NCBI RefSeq assembly: GCF_032229225.1
Contig: NZ_CP135076.1
Span: forward strand, 2,089,001 to 2,153,000
Length of the DNA stretch: 64,000 bases
Direction: 5' to 3'
DNA from: Stakelama saccharophila
GTDB lineage: Bacteria > Pseudomonadota > Alphaproteobacteria > Sphingomonadales > Sphingomonadaceae
Position 1 is the stretch's first letter. The number at the start of each line of letters is the position of its first letter. A model generated the notes under the pieces. That model did not search any database. It was given only the letters and a program-made list of their open reading frames with translations, and was not told the origin of the DNA. A program made the translations under genes and the position numbers. Of the stretch, positions 17,911 through 25,801 are shown piece after piece.

Positions 17911-17944
17911 GGCCGGGGCGCGAGCCCCAACCGCCCCGGCCTTT
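17911..17944 (+). terminator. Intercistronic hairpin between the TonB-like gene and pspA
   Basis: A perfect 9-bp GC stem, GGCCGGGGC (17911-17919) and GCCCCGGCC (17933-17941), followed by only TTT. With so short a T-run it is more likely a partial terminator or an mRNA stabiliser than a full stop. The pspA ribosome binding site (AAGGAG) lies just after it. Confidence 0.6.
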
Positions 17945-17968
17945 CGATTGCACGAAGGAGTGAACGCA

Positions 17969-18637
17969 ATGGGTATCTTTTCACGAACGCGCGACATCAT
18001 CGCGGCCAACGTCACCGACCTGCTCGACAAGGCGGAGGACCCGGCGAAGATGATCCGCATGATCATTCTCGAGATGGAGGAAACGCTGGTCGAGGTTCGC
18101 GCCTCCGCCGCGCGCACCATCGCCGATCAGAAGGAGATGCGCCGCCATATCGCCAAGCTGGAAAAGCTTCAGGAAAGCTGGACCGAAAAGGCCGAGCTGG
18201 CGCTGTCCAAGGGGCGCGAGGATCTGGCCAAGCAGGCGCTGGTCGAGCGGCAGAAGGCCGCCGACATGAGCGATCAGCTACGCGGCGAGATTTCGGTTCT
18301 CGACGACGCGCTGAGAAGCTCGGAAGAGGACATCGCCAAGCTGCAGAACAAGCTGCGCGAGGCGCGCACCCGCCAGAACTCGATCATGACGCGACTGGAA
18401 TCGGCCAACAACCGTACCCGCATGCGCGAAATGTATTCGGGCTCGAAGATGCAGGACGCCTTTTCCCGCTTCGACGTGATGGAGCGCCGGGTCGACATGG
18501 CCGAGGGCCGCGCCGAAGCCGCCGGCATCGGCGAAAGCCCCAAGAGCCTGGAAGAGGAAATCGCCGAGTTGAAGTCTTCGGACAAGGTCGAGGCCGACCT
18601 CGCCGAGCTGAAGGCGCGGATGAACAAGGAGGGCTGA
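17969..18637 (+). CDS. pspA: Phage shock protein A (PspA/IM30 family)
   Basis: A 222-residue, almost wholly coiled-coil protein of normal PspA length. It opens MGIFSRTRDIIAANVTDLLD, the amphipathic membrane-binding helix, and includes KMIRMIILEMEETLVEVR near residue 30 and FSRFDVMERRVDMAEGRAEA near 166. PspA belongs to the ESCRT-III-like family, which binds stressed inner membrane and, in enterobacteria, holds PspF inactive. It starts at the ATG 17969, with AAGGAG 8 bases upstream. It is followed by pspB after four bases, so the two are co-translated or nearly so. Confidence 0.97.
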   Translation: MGIFSRTRDIIAANVTDLLDKAEDPAKMIRMIILEMEETLVEVRASAARTIADQKEMRRHIAKLEKLQESWTEKAELALSKGREDLAKQALVERQKAADMSDQLRGEISVLDDALRSSEEDIAKLQNKLREARTRQNSIMTRLESANNRTRMREMYSGSKMQDAFSRFDVMERRVDMAEGRAEAAGIGESPKSLEEEIAELKSSDKVEADLAELKARMNKEG

Positions 18638-18641
18638 TCCG

Positions 18642-18914
18642 ATGGAAGACGTCTTCCTTCCCATCATCATCGTCGGGATGCTGTTCATCGGCCTTCCCTG
18701 GGTGGTCATGCACTATGTCACCAAATGGAAGCAGTCGGCGACGCTGACCGGCGAGGACGAAAAACTCCTCGACGAACTGCACTACACCGCCCGCAGGCTG
18801 GAAGACCGCCTGCAGACGATCGAGCGCATCATCGCCGCCGACAACCCCGATTTCCGTCCGCAGGTGCCCAGCACTCCGCCGATGTCCGAAATCGACTATT
18901 CCCGGAGGAACTGA
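18642..18914 (+). CDS. pspB: Phage shock protein B
   Basis: A 90-residue inner-membrane protein with one N-terminal helix (about residues 5-24, with a GLPWVVMHYVTKWK exit) and a charged coiled coil ending RRLEDRLQTIERIIAADNP. This matches the E. coli PspB layout, whose tail reads RMRERIQALESILDAEHP, so the C-terminal motif can be used to recognise relatives. PspB works with PspC to relay membrane stress to PspA. The C-terminus here is about 15 residues longer than in E. coli (PQVPSTPPMSEIDYSRRN). It lies 4 bases after pspA and 3 bases before pspC. Confidence 0.93.
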   Translation: MEDVFLPIIIVGMLFIGLPWVVMHYVTKWKQSATLTGEDEKLLDELHYTARRLEDRLQTIERIIAADNPDFRPQVPSTPPMSEIDYSRRN

Positions 18915-18917
18915 ACC

Positions 18918-19298
18918 ATGTCCGCAAGCCGCACCAAATTCTATCTCGACAAGCAGAACGGCAAATGGTCGGGCGTGTGCGCCGGCATCGCCGACTATAC
19001 CGGGCTCGACGTTCTGTGGATCCGCATCGCCGCGGTGATCCTGACGCTCGCCGGCGGCTTTCCCTGGACGCTGATCGCCTATTTCATGGCCGCCTGGATG
19101 GCGCCGACCAAGCCGGTCGACCTGTACGAATCGCCGGAGAGCCAGAAATTCTGGCAGGGCGTGCGCTCCAATCCGAAGCGCACCACCAGCGAGGTCCGCT
19201 CGACCTTCCGCGACATCGACCGCCGGCTCGCCGACATCGAGATGTATTATACGAGCCGCAACACCCGGCTCGCCAACGAGATCGACAGCCTGCGCTGA
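18918..19298 (+). CDS. pspC: Phage shock protein C (PspC domain)
   Basis: A 126-residue protein with an N-terminal PspC domain (FYLDKQNGKWSGVCAGIADYTGLDVLWIRIAA in pattern, residues 8-40) and a membrane helix around 34-60 with AGGFPWTLIAYFMAAW. The C-terminal half is cytoplasmic or periplasmic and ends in a coiled coil (DRRLADIEMYYTS, then LANEIDSLR). That ending resembles those of the downstream small proteins, so it may be an interaction surface. PspC is the membrane partner of PspB in stress sensing. It starts 3 bases after pspB. Confidence 0.92.
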   Translation: MSASRTKFYLDKQNGKWSGVCAGIADYTGLDVLWIRIAAVILTLAGGFPWTLIAYFMAAWMAPTKPVDLYESPESQKFWQGVRSNPKRTTSEVRSTFRDIDRRLADIEMYYTSRNTRLANEIDSLR

Positions 19299-19328
19299 GG
19301 CCCGGCCGCTATCCGAGGAGACAACGCC

Positions 19329-19640
19329 ATGTTCCCGCTAGCCGAATCCACGCCCCTGTTCGCCATCATCGCCATCGTCGCGGTCGGCGGCTGGGTGCTG
19401 ACCACCTGGATGCGCATCAAGAACGGATATCCGCTCGACGGCGCCTGGGGCCAGGCGATGTATCCGAAGAAGAATGAGGAGATGGTCGAGCGCGTCCGTC
19501 TTCTCAGCCAGGAGAATGCGCAGCTTCGCGCTGAGCTGGGATCGGTCAAGGACCGCCTGGCCACCGTCGAGCGCATCGTCACCGACCGCGGCACCCTGCT
19601 CGATCGCGAGATCGAGGAACTGCGCGGCAAGGCGAACTGA
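19329..19640 (+). CDS. PspB-like small membrane/coiled-coil protein 1
   Basis: A 103-residue protein not recognised as a named family. Residues about 9-28 form one membrane helix (LFAIIAIVAVGGWVLTTW), then a short Gly/Pro-containing linker (GYPLDGAWGQAMYPKK) and a coiled coil from about 50. Residues 76-99 contain RLATVERIVTDRG followed by LDREIEELR, an echo of the PspB tail. GAGGAGA lies before the ATG. It follows pspC by 30 bases on the same strand and should be part of the sigma-54 operon. Function is unknown; a role in membrane-stress sensing or scaffolding with PspA is inference from position and the shared motif. Confidence 0.82.
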   Translation: MFPLAESTPLFAIIAIVAVGGWVLTTWMRIKNGYPLDGAWGQAMYPKKNEEMVERVRLLSQENAQLRAELGSVKDRLATVERIVTDRGTLLDREIEELRGKAN

Positions 19641-19651
19641 GGGAGGATGGA

Positions 19652-19924
19652 ATGAACGGTTTCACGGTATTCATGCTCGCGCTGGTCGTCATCGGCCTTC
19701 CCGTGGGCGGCGGCCTGATCTTCGCGGCGTATGAGCGGATGCTGAAGCACCGCGAGAACATGGCCGGATCGCTGAACGCGCAGGCGGCCGAAAAGGCGGC
19801 GCAATATGCAGCGCAGACCGAACGGCTGGAACAGCGCGTCCGGGTTCTGGAGCGCATCGTGACCGAAAAGGGCATCGACGTCGCCGACGAGATCGAGCGG
19901 CTGCGCGATCGCCCGCTCAACTGA
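19652..19924 (+). CDS. PspB-like small membrane/coiled-coil protein 2
   Basis: A 90-residue protein: one N-terminal membrane helix (about residues 5-26, FMLALVVIGLPVGGGLIFAA), a basic exit (YERMLKHRE), and a Gln/Ala-rich coiled coil ending in RVRVLERIVTEKG and ADEIERLRDRPLN (about 62-90). Length and architecture are those of PspB, and the terminal motif repeats that of its upstream neighbour. GGGAGGA precedes the ATG, with 11 bases between this gene and the previous stop. Function is unknown; it appears to be a diverged PspB-type paralog in the same operon. Confidence 0.82.
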   Translation: MNGFTVFMLALVVIGLPVGGGLIFAAYERMLKHRENMAGSLNAQAAEKAAQYAAQTERLEQRVRVLERIVTEKGIDVADEIERLRDRPLN

Positions 19925-19965
19925 GAACAAGACAAGGCAACAACGAGAATAAAAGGGAGACCGAC

Positions 19966-20217
19966 ATGAACCCGTTTGAAATGGTCGTGGCGATCATCGT
20001 CATCGTGACGATCGGCCGCATCATTCAGACCCGGATGAAGGTGGACGGAGAGCGCGGCGCGCGGACCGAGGATACGGCCGAAGCGATGCGGATGCGCGAC
20101 GAGATCCGGTCGCTGAAGGAACGAATCGCCGTTCTGGAGCGGGTCATCACCGACAACCACAACAGCATCAATCTCGATCGCGAAATCGAGCGGCTGCGCG
20201 ACAGCGACCGCATCTGA
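19966..20217 (+). CDS. PspB-like small membrane/coiled-coil protein 3
   Basis: An 83-residue protein with a short N-terminal membrane helix (about residues 5-20, EMVVAIIVIVTIGRII) and a charged coiled coil. Residues 53-78 hold RIAVLERVITDNH and then LDREIERLRDSD, the clearest copy of the motif shared with its neighbours. GGGAG lies 7 bases before the ATG (AAGGGAGACCGAC). A 41-base gap separates it from the previous gene. No known function; grouped with the psp operon by strand, spacing and motif. Confidence 0.8.
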   Translation: MNPFEMVVAIIVIVTIGRIIQTRMKVDGERGARTEDTAEAMRMRDEIRSLKERIAVLERVITDNHNSINLDREIERLRDSDRI

Positions 20218-20234
20218 CACGAGGGAGAACCGCC

Positions 20235-20477
20235 ATGCAGAATGCCGATTTCTACATGACCATGGCGATTGCCGGCCTGGCCGGCCTGGCCATGATCACC
20301 GCCGGGGCGCTGATCGGATGGCGCGGGTGGCTGACGCTGAAGACGCAGGAACTGGCGAATGCCGGCCACGAGCAGAAACTGACGCCGCCGTCATCGGCCA
20401 GCGCCCGCATCGAGATCGCCGACCTGAAGGAACGCATCCGCAAGCTGGAAGCCATCGCCGCCGGCGTCGACCTATAG
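20235..20477 (+). CDS. PspB-like small membrane/coiled-coil protein 4 (diverged)
   Basis: An 80-residue protein with one N-terminal membrane helix (about residues 9-28, MTMAIAGLAGLAMITAGALIG) and a shorter C-terminal helix (ADLKERIRKLEAIAAGVDL). It keeps the first half of the terminal motif (ERIRKLEAI) but lacks the second EIExLR part, so it is the most diverged of the set. GAGGGAGA precedes the ATG by 6 bases. It is the last small gene before sufE, 59 bases downstream. Function unknown. Confidence 0.75.
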   Translation: MQNADFYMTMAIAGLAGLAMITAGALIGWRGWLTLKTQELANAGHEQKLTPPSSASARIEIADLKERIRKLEAIAAGVDL

Positions 20478-20536
20478 GGTCGGCGCCCGCGCCGCCGGCG
20501 GTTTCAATCGCGCGGCGCCTCGCTATATCCGCGGAT

Positions 20537-20941
20537 ATGCGAACGCTCGAAGACATCCGCGACGAATATGAATTTCTCGACGGCGACGACCGCTACCGCC
20601 TGCTGATCGACTTGGGCCGCGAGTTGGAGCCCATGCCCGACGCGCTCAAGACCGATGCGACGCTGGTGCGCGGCTGTTCCGCCGCCGTATGGGTCTATCC
20701 CACCGCGGCCGGCGACGGCACGCTGCATTTCCTCGCCGACAGCAACGCCGCGATCACCAAGGGCATCATCGCCCTCGTCCTGACGACGGTGCAGGATTGC
20801 CCGGCCGACGCCATCCGCGACACCGACATCGAAGGAAAGCTCGCTCCGTTCGACCTGCGCAATCAGCTCAGCTCCAACCGGACGCAGGGCATTCCCAACA
20901 TGATCGCGCTGATCCGGCAGACCGCCGAACGCTACGCTTAG
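20537..20941 (+). CDS. sufE: SufE cysteine desulfuration protein
   Basis: A 134-residue protein of usual SufE length. The sulfur-accepting Cys is in LVRGCSAAVWV, at about residue 47, and the C-terminal QLSSNRTQGIPNMI matches the family (RLSxxRxxGL/IxxM). SufE takes persulfide from SufS and passes it to the SufBCD scaffold during Fe-S assembly. The chosen ATG at 20537 gives MRTLEDIRDEYEFL, as in relatives. It is 59 bases beyond the psp cluster, with no terminator seen between, so read-through is possible but co-regulation is not shown. No other suf gene is present here; two cysteine desulfurases lie at 40.9-43.1 kb. Confidence 0.95.
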   Translation: MRTLEDIRDEYEFLDGDDRYRLLIDLGRELEPMPDALKTDATLVRGCSAAVWVYPTAAGDGTLHFLADSNAAITKGIIALVLTTVQDCPADAIRDTDIEGKLAPFDLRNQLSSNRTQGIPNMIALIRQTAERYA

Positions 20942-20982
20942 GAAGGGCGCGGAAGGCCTGGGACGAGCGGTGCGATAATCCG

Positions 20983-21047
20983 CCGCGCAGGCGGGAATCC
21001 AGGGCCTCAATCGCCGCGTAAGGTGCTCTGGACCACCGCCTGCGCGG
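20983..21047. repeat. Inverted repeat CCGCGCAGGCG / CGCCTGCGCGG
   Basis: Two perfect 11-base arms (20983-20993 and 21037-21047) flank about 43 bases containing aatccagggc and ctctggacc, the same flanks seen in other dispersed repeats in this window. It lies in the 280-base gap between sufE and the convergent J-domain gene; nothing else is recognisable there. Confidence 0.75.
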
Positions 21048-21221
21048 GGGTACGAAACCGGCGGAGATACAGGAAGGCGGAATGGAATGGGCGGGAGGGG
21101 CATACGCGACCTGATGCCGGCCTCTGCCGATTTCCGCGCAAGCCCGATTTCAAGGTCACGCGGTGCACCGAAAAGCGGCGGCGACCGGCCAGCCGACCGC
21201 TGGCCCTGGCCGCTTATCCCA

Positions 21222-21758
21222 TCAATCAGGCCGCCACTGCCGCCGGTCCTCCGCCGCCTTCAACACTTCGAAGGCAGCCTGAACGGCATGGAACCGCCGC
21301 GCCGCCTCCGGATCGTCCGGGCGCACGTCGGGGTGGTTTTCCTTGGCCAGCCGGCGCCAGGCCGCGCGGGCGTCGGCGAAATCGGCGTCGACCTCCAGCT
21401 CCAGCACCTCGAGCGCGCGCATTTCGTCGCGCGAGCGCGACCCGTCGCCCGGCCCTGCCCAGCCATGATGGCTCGATTCGCTGAAGCCGGCGGCTTCGCG
21501 CCGTTCCTTCGCCTCGCGCTGCTTCGCTTCCTCTTCGCTCAACCCTTCGAAGTAATTCCAGTTGCGGTTGTATTCGGCCGCATGCGTTTCGCAGAAATAC
21601 CAGCGTTCGTTGCTGTTGGGCGATTTGGGTGCAGGCCGGTCGCCCGGTTCGCTGCACCCTTCCCGGTCGCACAGACGCACGCGAACGGCCTCGCGCTCGC
21701 TGCCGTAACTGCGCCAGCGGGGAAATCCCCAGTCGATGGATCGCGAAGATCGAGGCAT
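21222..21758 (-). CDS. J-domain protein with N-terminal zinc-finger-like cysteines
   Basis: A 178-residue protein whose J domain is at the C-terminus (about residues 114-177): ALEVLELEVDADFADARAAW, then the HPD tripeptide at 142-144 and FHAVQAAFEVLK. The N-terminal half carries CDREGC (30 and 35) and CETH (56 and 59), a plausible zinc site, and a conserved YNRNWNYFEGLSEEE segment. J domains stimulate DnaK ATPase; lack of a DnaJ zinc finger and substrate domain suggests a specialised co-chaperone. The GC content and neighbours look ordinary. It is convergent with sufE and co-oriented with the TPR gene, 39 bases upstream. Confidence 0.87.
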   Translation of the reverse strand: MPRSSRSIDWGFPRWRSYGSEREAVRVRLCDREGCSEPGDRPAPKSPNSNERWYFCETHAAEYNRNWNYFEGLSEEEAKQREAKERREAAGFSESSHHGWAGPGDGSRSRDEMRALEVLELEVDADFADARAAWRRLAKENHPDVRPDDPEAARRFHAVQAAFEVLKAAEDRRQWRPD

Positions 21759-21797
21759 GGCTCACGACATAAGCGCTTGCCGCCGCCGCGCAAGCGA

Positions 21798-23747
21798 TCA
21801 GTCGATCCGATAGTGGATGCCCTTCATCATCCCGCCGCACCCCGCACCGCCATCGGGTCGGTAGGTCTTGGTATAATGAAGGCCGCGGAAGACATCTTCG
21901 CTCGCTTCGGTGAAGACGAAGGGCGGGTAAGAGGCGACCGCCCGCACCCGGTCGGTATGGCCGTCGGCGGTCACGTCATATTGCAACCGGACCCATCCCT
22001 CGAACCCCCAGCGCCGCGCTTCTCGCGGGAATGCGTTGCTGCCGACGCTACTATCCGACGTCGGAGGCGCGTCGAGCATCGCGCATTGATCGGCGGCCAG
22101 GCCCGTCTTTTCGAACGCCGCCCGGGCAGCGGCGGTATCACCGCGATCCGCCCGTATCGAGGCCGTACGGACCAGCGCCCCGATCCGCAGCGGGTCCTTG
22201 TCCGCGAGGCCGGAGCCGGACGCGGCATCGGAGAGATAGGCCAAAGCGGCCTCCTGATCCTTCCTGCCGGCTTCCTCTGCAGCGATCAGATCGAGCGCGG
22301 CGCGCGCCTGTCCGTCCGCGCTGTAGAACGGATCTTGCAACGCTTGCTCGAGCGCCTGGCGATAATCCTCGCCGCGTTGCCACAACTGGAGCGCGATCGC
22401 GAGCCGGGGAAGCGGCGGCGCATCATGGGCCTTCGCGGTTTCCAGCGCTTCTTCGGCGAGCGCGGCGCGTTCCCCATAGGGCGTCACGCGGTTCGTCATC
22501 ATGTCGAACAGGATCGGCAGCCGCGCCAGCGCATTCTGCGGGTCGGTCGCGGCGAGCCGCCGACGATCGGCCGCCAGGCGCCGCGCATCCGAGGGATCAT
22601 CGGCAGGTACGGTCGCCACCCCCTGATCGGCGATCCAATCGGTCAGTGCGCCGTCGAGGAAGTTCCACACGTCAGGCCGCTCGGCCACGGTGGCGCAGCG
22701 AAGTTCGACCCGCGCGCGTGCACGGAAGAATGCCGGCATTTCCGCGACCTGTTCCGCCGACCAAGACCATTGGCGCACGGCGCGGGCAAAGGGCAGACCG
22801 ACACCCTGCCTGTTGGCGTACACCGGACGGGCATAGGGCACCGAACCGTCCGCGCCCACGAAGAATTCGACCACCGCGACATCATCGGGCCGGAAGCCCT
22901 CCGGCCCGCCGCAATCAGGCGGCACGATCTGGCTTGCACTGTCCAGGCCCAACTCGTTCGACTGGACGGTATAAGCGAGATATTTGCGGGCAAGCTGGTC
23001 CTTCCCCTCCTTCAGCGCGGCGATGGCGAAGTCGGAGCGCGCGGCAACGTCGTCGATGTCGGTCCTGGGCGTCAGTCCGCCCAGTTCGGAGACCGCTTCT
23101 TTGGCATGATCGCCGGCGCGTTCGAACTGCCCGAGATTGAGGTACAGTTCGGAGATCGCCATTTCGACGGTCGCCCGCGCCTTTCCGTCGAACGCATCGT
23201 CCGCCTTGAGAAGTGCCTCCGCCTCCTTCGCCCGGGGCGCCATTTCGTTGGGCGCGATATAGGTGCCGGTGGCGATCATGCCGCGCAGGGCAGCCATCCG
23301 CTCCGCCGATGTCGACGAGAGATCCAGCGCCGCGCGATAGGCATCCAGCGCGCCGGCATAATCCAGCCGCCCTTCCTCGATGACGCCCATCATCACGAAG
23401 CCGCGCCGGCGATCCTCCGCAAGCGACGGGTCGTCGTCCGGAAGCGCATCGAGCGCGGCCCGAAGATCGGCGAGCGCTTCGTCCGAGCGATGCAGGGCGA
23501 CGAGCGAATCGCTCTTGCGCAAACGGACGACGGCAACGCTGCGCGGATTGTTTCCCACGCGCTGTTCGAGGCGTTCCCACGCGGCGAGGGCTTCGGCGTC
23601 CTTTCCGCTGTCGGTGAGCTTCGTCGCATGTTCGAACGCCTGCTGCACCGTCATGCCGGAACCCGTGTCCTGCACCGGCGCCGCATCGGCGCCCACTGTC
23701 ACGATGCCCGCCAACGCCATGCCGCAGGCAAGAACGCGTAATGCCAT
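21798..23747 (-). CDS. Secreted TPR protein with TonB-C-like segments
   Basis: A 649-residue protein with a signal peptide (MALRVLACGMALAGIVTVGADA), placing it in the periplasm. Residues about 35-290 are TPR-type helical repeats (QQAFEHATKLTDSGKDAEAL, YAGALDAYRAALDL). A TonB-C-like stretch (VAVVEFFVGADGSVPYARPV) follows, then further helical repeats, and a second such stretch near the C-terminus (VRLQYDVTADGHTDRVRAV). AAGGG lies 5 bases before the ATG at 23747; upstream in-frame sequence falls in the rnpB region. This domain mix is common among sphingomonad periplasmic proteins of unknown role. I cannot name a function. Confidence 0.8.
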   Translation of the reverse strand: MALRVLACGMALAGIVTVGADAAPVQDTGSGMTVQQAFEHATKLTDSGKDAEALAAWERLEQRVGNNPRSVAVVRLRKSDSLVALHRSDEALADLRAALDALPDDDPSLAEDRRRGFVMMGVIEEGRLDYAGALDAYRAALDLSSTSAERMAALRGMIATGTYIAPNEMAPRAKEAEALLKADDAFDGKARATVEMAISELYLNLGQFERAGDHAKEAVSELGGLTPRTDIDDVAARSDFAIAALKEGKDQLARKYLAYTVQSNELGLDSASQIVPPDCGGPEGFRPDDVAVVEFFVGADGSVPYARPVYANRQGVGLPFARAVRQWSWSAEQVAEMPAFFRARARVELRCATVAERPDVWNFLDGALTDWIADQGVATVPADDPSDARRLAADRRRLAATDPQNALARLPILFDMMTNRVTPYGERAALAEEALETAKAHDAPPLPRLAIALQLWQRGEDYRQALEQALQDPFYSADGQARAALDLIAAEEAGRKDQEAALAYLSDAASGSGLADKDPLRIGALVRTASIRADRGDTAAARAAFEKTGLAADQCAMLDAPPTSDSSVGSNAFPREARRWGFEGWVRLQYDVTADGHTDRVRAVASYPPFVFTEASEDVFRGLHYTKTYRPDGGAGCGGMMKGIHYRID

Positions 23748-23807
23748 GAGATCCCTTCCCCCCTTTGTACGGGGAGCTTGGCGGGTCCACCACGCGATGT
23801 AAAGCGC

Positions 23808-24181
23808 CAGAGGGCCTGTAAGCCGGGTTCTGTCCCCCGCCCCTGCGGGCGGATGGGCGACCATTCCTCTAGGACGATGCTTGCGCAACGCCTCCAGCAA
23901 CCAACCCGGGCGGCGGGCCGGAACAAAGCCCATATGCCGCCCCTATTCGGTCTTGCTCCCGGTGGGGTTTGCCGTGCCGCGACCGTTGCCGGCCACGCGG
24001 TGCGCTCTTACCGCACCCTTTCACCATGACGCTGCCGAAGCATTGGGCCGAAGCCGCACGCCGTCTGCTCTCTGTGGCACTTTCCCTGGGGTCGCCCCCG
24101 CCGGGCGTTACCCGGCACCGTCGCTTCCGTGGAGCCCGGACTTTCCTCGTGGGAGTTCCCACGCGGCCGCCCGGCCCTCTG
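23808..24181 (-). ncRNA. rnpB: RNase P RNA (type A)
   Basis: Read on the minus strand, the region has the universal RNase P RNA segments: GAGGAAAGTCCGGGCTCC near the 5' end and the 3' CAGAACCCGGCTTACAGGCC. The ends pair perfectly as helix P1 (CAGAGGGCC with GGCCCTCTG), which sets the limits at 24181 and 23808, about 374 nt. It is the catalytic RNA that trims tRNA 5' leaders. It lies between the TPR gene and the amidase gene, all on the minus strand. Confidence 0.96.
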
Positions 24182-24192
24182 ACACGTCCCCG

Positions 24193-24882
24193 TTACTCCG
24201 CCCCGCGCGGTTTGGGCAAGAGCAGCGACAGCAGAAGCATCCGGCATTCGCGGTCGATGACGCCGTCGACCCGTTCGGGTCGAAAGCGGCGCTGGAACGC
24301 GATGACCGCCGCCTCCGGCGCTGCGATGTCGTATCCGAAGCATTCCAGGGCGCGCAGAAAGCCGGCGTCGCTCCAGTGCGGATCGGCCAGGCCGAAAGCG
24401 GGCCGCGGCAGTGCCAGCCGGTGATGCGCCAGCCGCGACCAGGGAAAGCGTTCGCCGGGATCCTGCTTGCGCGCCGGTGCGACGTCGGAATGCCCGACGA
24501 TGTCGCCACGCCCGACACCGTGGCGACGCTTGATATCGGCGAGCAGCGGTATCAACGCCGCGATCTGGGCCTCGGGAAAATCGCGATATCCCCATTCATG
24601 GCCGGGATTGACGATCTCGATGCCGACCGACGCGCTGTTCACGTCGGCAATGCCGCGCCACCAGGATCGCCCGGCGTGCCATGCCCGCCGGCTTTCGTCG
24701 ACCAGCTTCAGGATGCTGCCGTCTTCGTCGACGACATAATGGGCGGAAACCTTCGCCGCCGGATCGCGCAGGCGAGCGATGGCCGAGCCGGCATCCTGCA
24801 TGCCGGTATAGTGCAGGACGACCATGGATACGGGCAGCGCCCGATCGTCGAAATTGGGCGACGGCGCATCGATCATGCGCAT
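24193..24882 (-). CDS. N-acetylmuramoyl-L-alanine amidase (amidase_2, AmpD/AmiD-like)
   Basis: A 229-residue type 2 amidase that cleaves the bond between N-acetylmuramic acid and L-Ala in peptidoglycan or its turnover products. The zinc site is visible: His in VVLHYTGM near residue 24, the SVGIEIVNPG segment near 92, and GHSDVAPARKQDPG near 137 with the second His and catalytic Lys. No signal peptide or lipobox is present, which favours a cytoplasmic AmpD-like recycling role over AmiD. I use the ATG at 24882; a TTG at 24900 would add six residues. A C-terminal stretch (VIAFQRRFRPERVDGVID) resembles a peptidoglycan-binding domain. Confidence 0.92.
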   Translation of the reverse strand: MRMIDAPSPNFDDRALPVSMVVLHYTGMQDAGSAIARLRDPAAKVSAHYVVDEDGSILKLVDESRRAWHAGRSWWRGIADVNSASVGIEIVNPGHEWGYRDFPEAQIAALIPLLADIKRRHGVGRGDIVGHSDVAPARKQDPGERFPWSRLAHHRLALPRPAFGLADPHWSDAGFLRALECFGYDIAAPEAAVIAFQRRFRPERVDGVIDRECRMLLLSLLLPKPRGAE

Positions 24883-24934
24883 GAAGGGCGGAACCGGCAA
24901 GCGACCATATCCCCCTGATGCCGCGCCCGCGCGA

Positions 24935-25801
24935 TCAAGGCAATCGGGTTAAGGCCACCTGCGAAGCGGCGGCGCCGGCCGCGTCCGGACGATACATTCC
25001 GCGGTGCCGCTCGCTCGGCACCAGGGCCTCGGTCTGGCCGATGACCGTCTCGCCCGCCCCCATGATCAGCAGGCCCTGCGGCCGCAGCACCGAGGCCAGG
25101 CTGTCCAGCGTGCTCCGGCGCAGCGCGCTCGGGAAATACATGAGAACATTGCGGCACAGGATGATGTCGAACCGCCCGGCAGGCGGAGGGTCCTCGACCA
25201 GGTTGTTGCGGCGGAACTGCACCAGGCGCTTCAGCTCCGGCCTCGCCGACCATTGTTCGCCGCCCTCAACGAACCACCGGATCATCTGTCGCACCGGCAG
25301 GCCGCGCTGGATTTCGAACTGGGAATAGCTCCCCGTGCGCGCGCGATCGATCGCAGCGGCGGAGATGTCCGTGGCAACGATTTCCGGCATCGGCCGGCCT
25401 TCCGGCCATTCGGCGAACAACATCGCCAGCGAATAGGGTTCCTGACCGGTGGAACAGCCGGCACACCAGATCCGCAGCCGGCGATCGCCCGCTTGCTGCT
25501 GCATCGCGGCCGCGGCGCCGACGATCTGTTGCAGCACCGTGCCATCCCGGAAAAAGGATGTTTCCTGATTCAAGATCGCCTCCACCACCTTATCGGCAAG
25601 ATTGCCCCGTTCGCCGGCAAGCAGGACCGACACCAATTCTTCCAGACTGGCCAGACCGTTGTCGCGCAGGATCGGCTTCAACGCCATCTCTACCCGCCAG
25701 CTCCGGCCGGATGCGAGCTGCTGGCCGGTCTTCCTTTCCAGCAAGGCGGAAATAACCGCCATTCCGCGGGTCGGCGCCCTGGGAACGGGTGTGCTCAGCA
25801 T
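24935..25801 (-). CDS. cheR: Chemotaxis protein methyltransferase CheR
   Basis: A 288-residue SAM-dependent methyltransferase that methylates glutamates of chemoreceptors. The N-terminal helical domain is followed by the Rossmann domain: NQETSFFRDG near residue 84, WCAGCSTGQEPYSLAM near 116 (the SAM loop), ATDISAAAIDRAR near 148, and FDIILCRNVLMYF near 217. The start at 25801 overlaps the end of cheB by seven bases, so translation is coupled. No TPR extension is present. In transcription order it is the last of the che genes; no chemoreceptor gene is seen in the window. Confidence 0.95.
   Translation of the reverse strand: MLSTPVPRAPTRGMAVISALLERKTGQQLASGRSWRVEMALKPILRDNGLASLEELVSVLLAGERGNLADKVVEAILNQETSFFRDGTVLQQIVGAAAAMQQQAGDRRLRIWCAGCSTGQEPYSLAMLFAEWPEGRPMPEIVATDISAAAIDRARTGSYSQFEIQRGLPVRQMIRWFVEGGEQWSARPELKRLVQFRRNNLVEDPPPAGRFDIILCRNVLMYFPSALRRSTLDSLASVLRPQGLLIMGAGETVIGQTEALVPSERHRGMYRPDAAGAAASQVALTRLP

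Noticed and set aside
21087-23741. An 884-codon plus-strand open frame over the J-domain and TPR genes
   Set aside because: Antisense to both; translation lacks any known motif.
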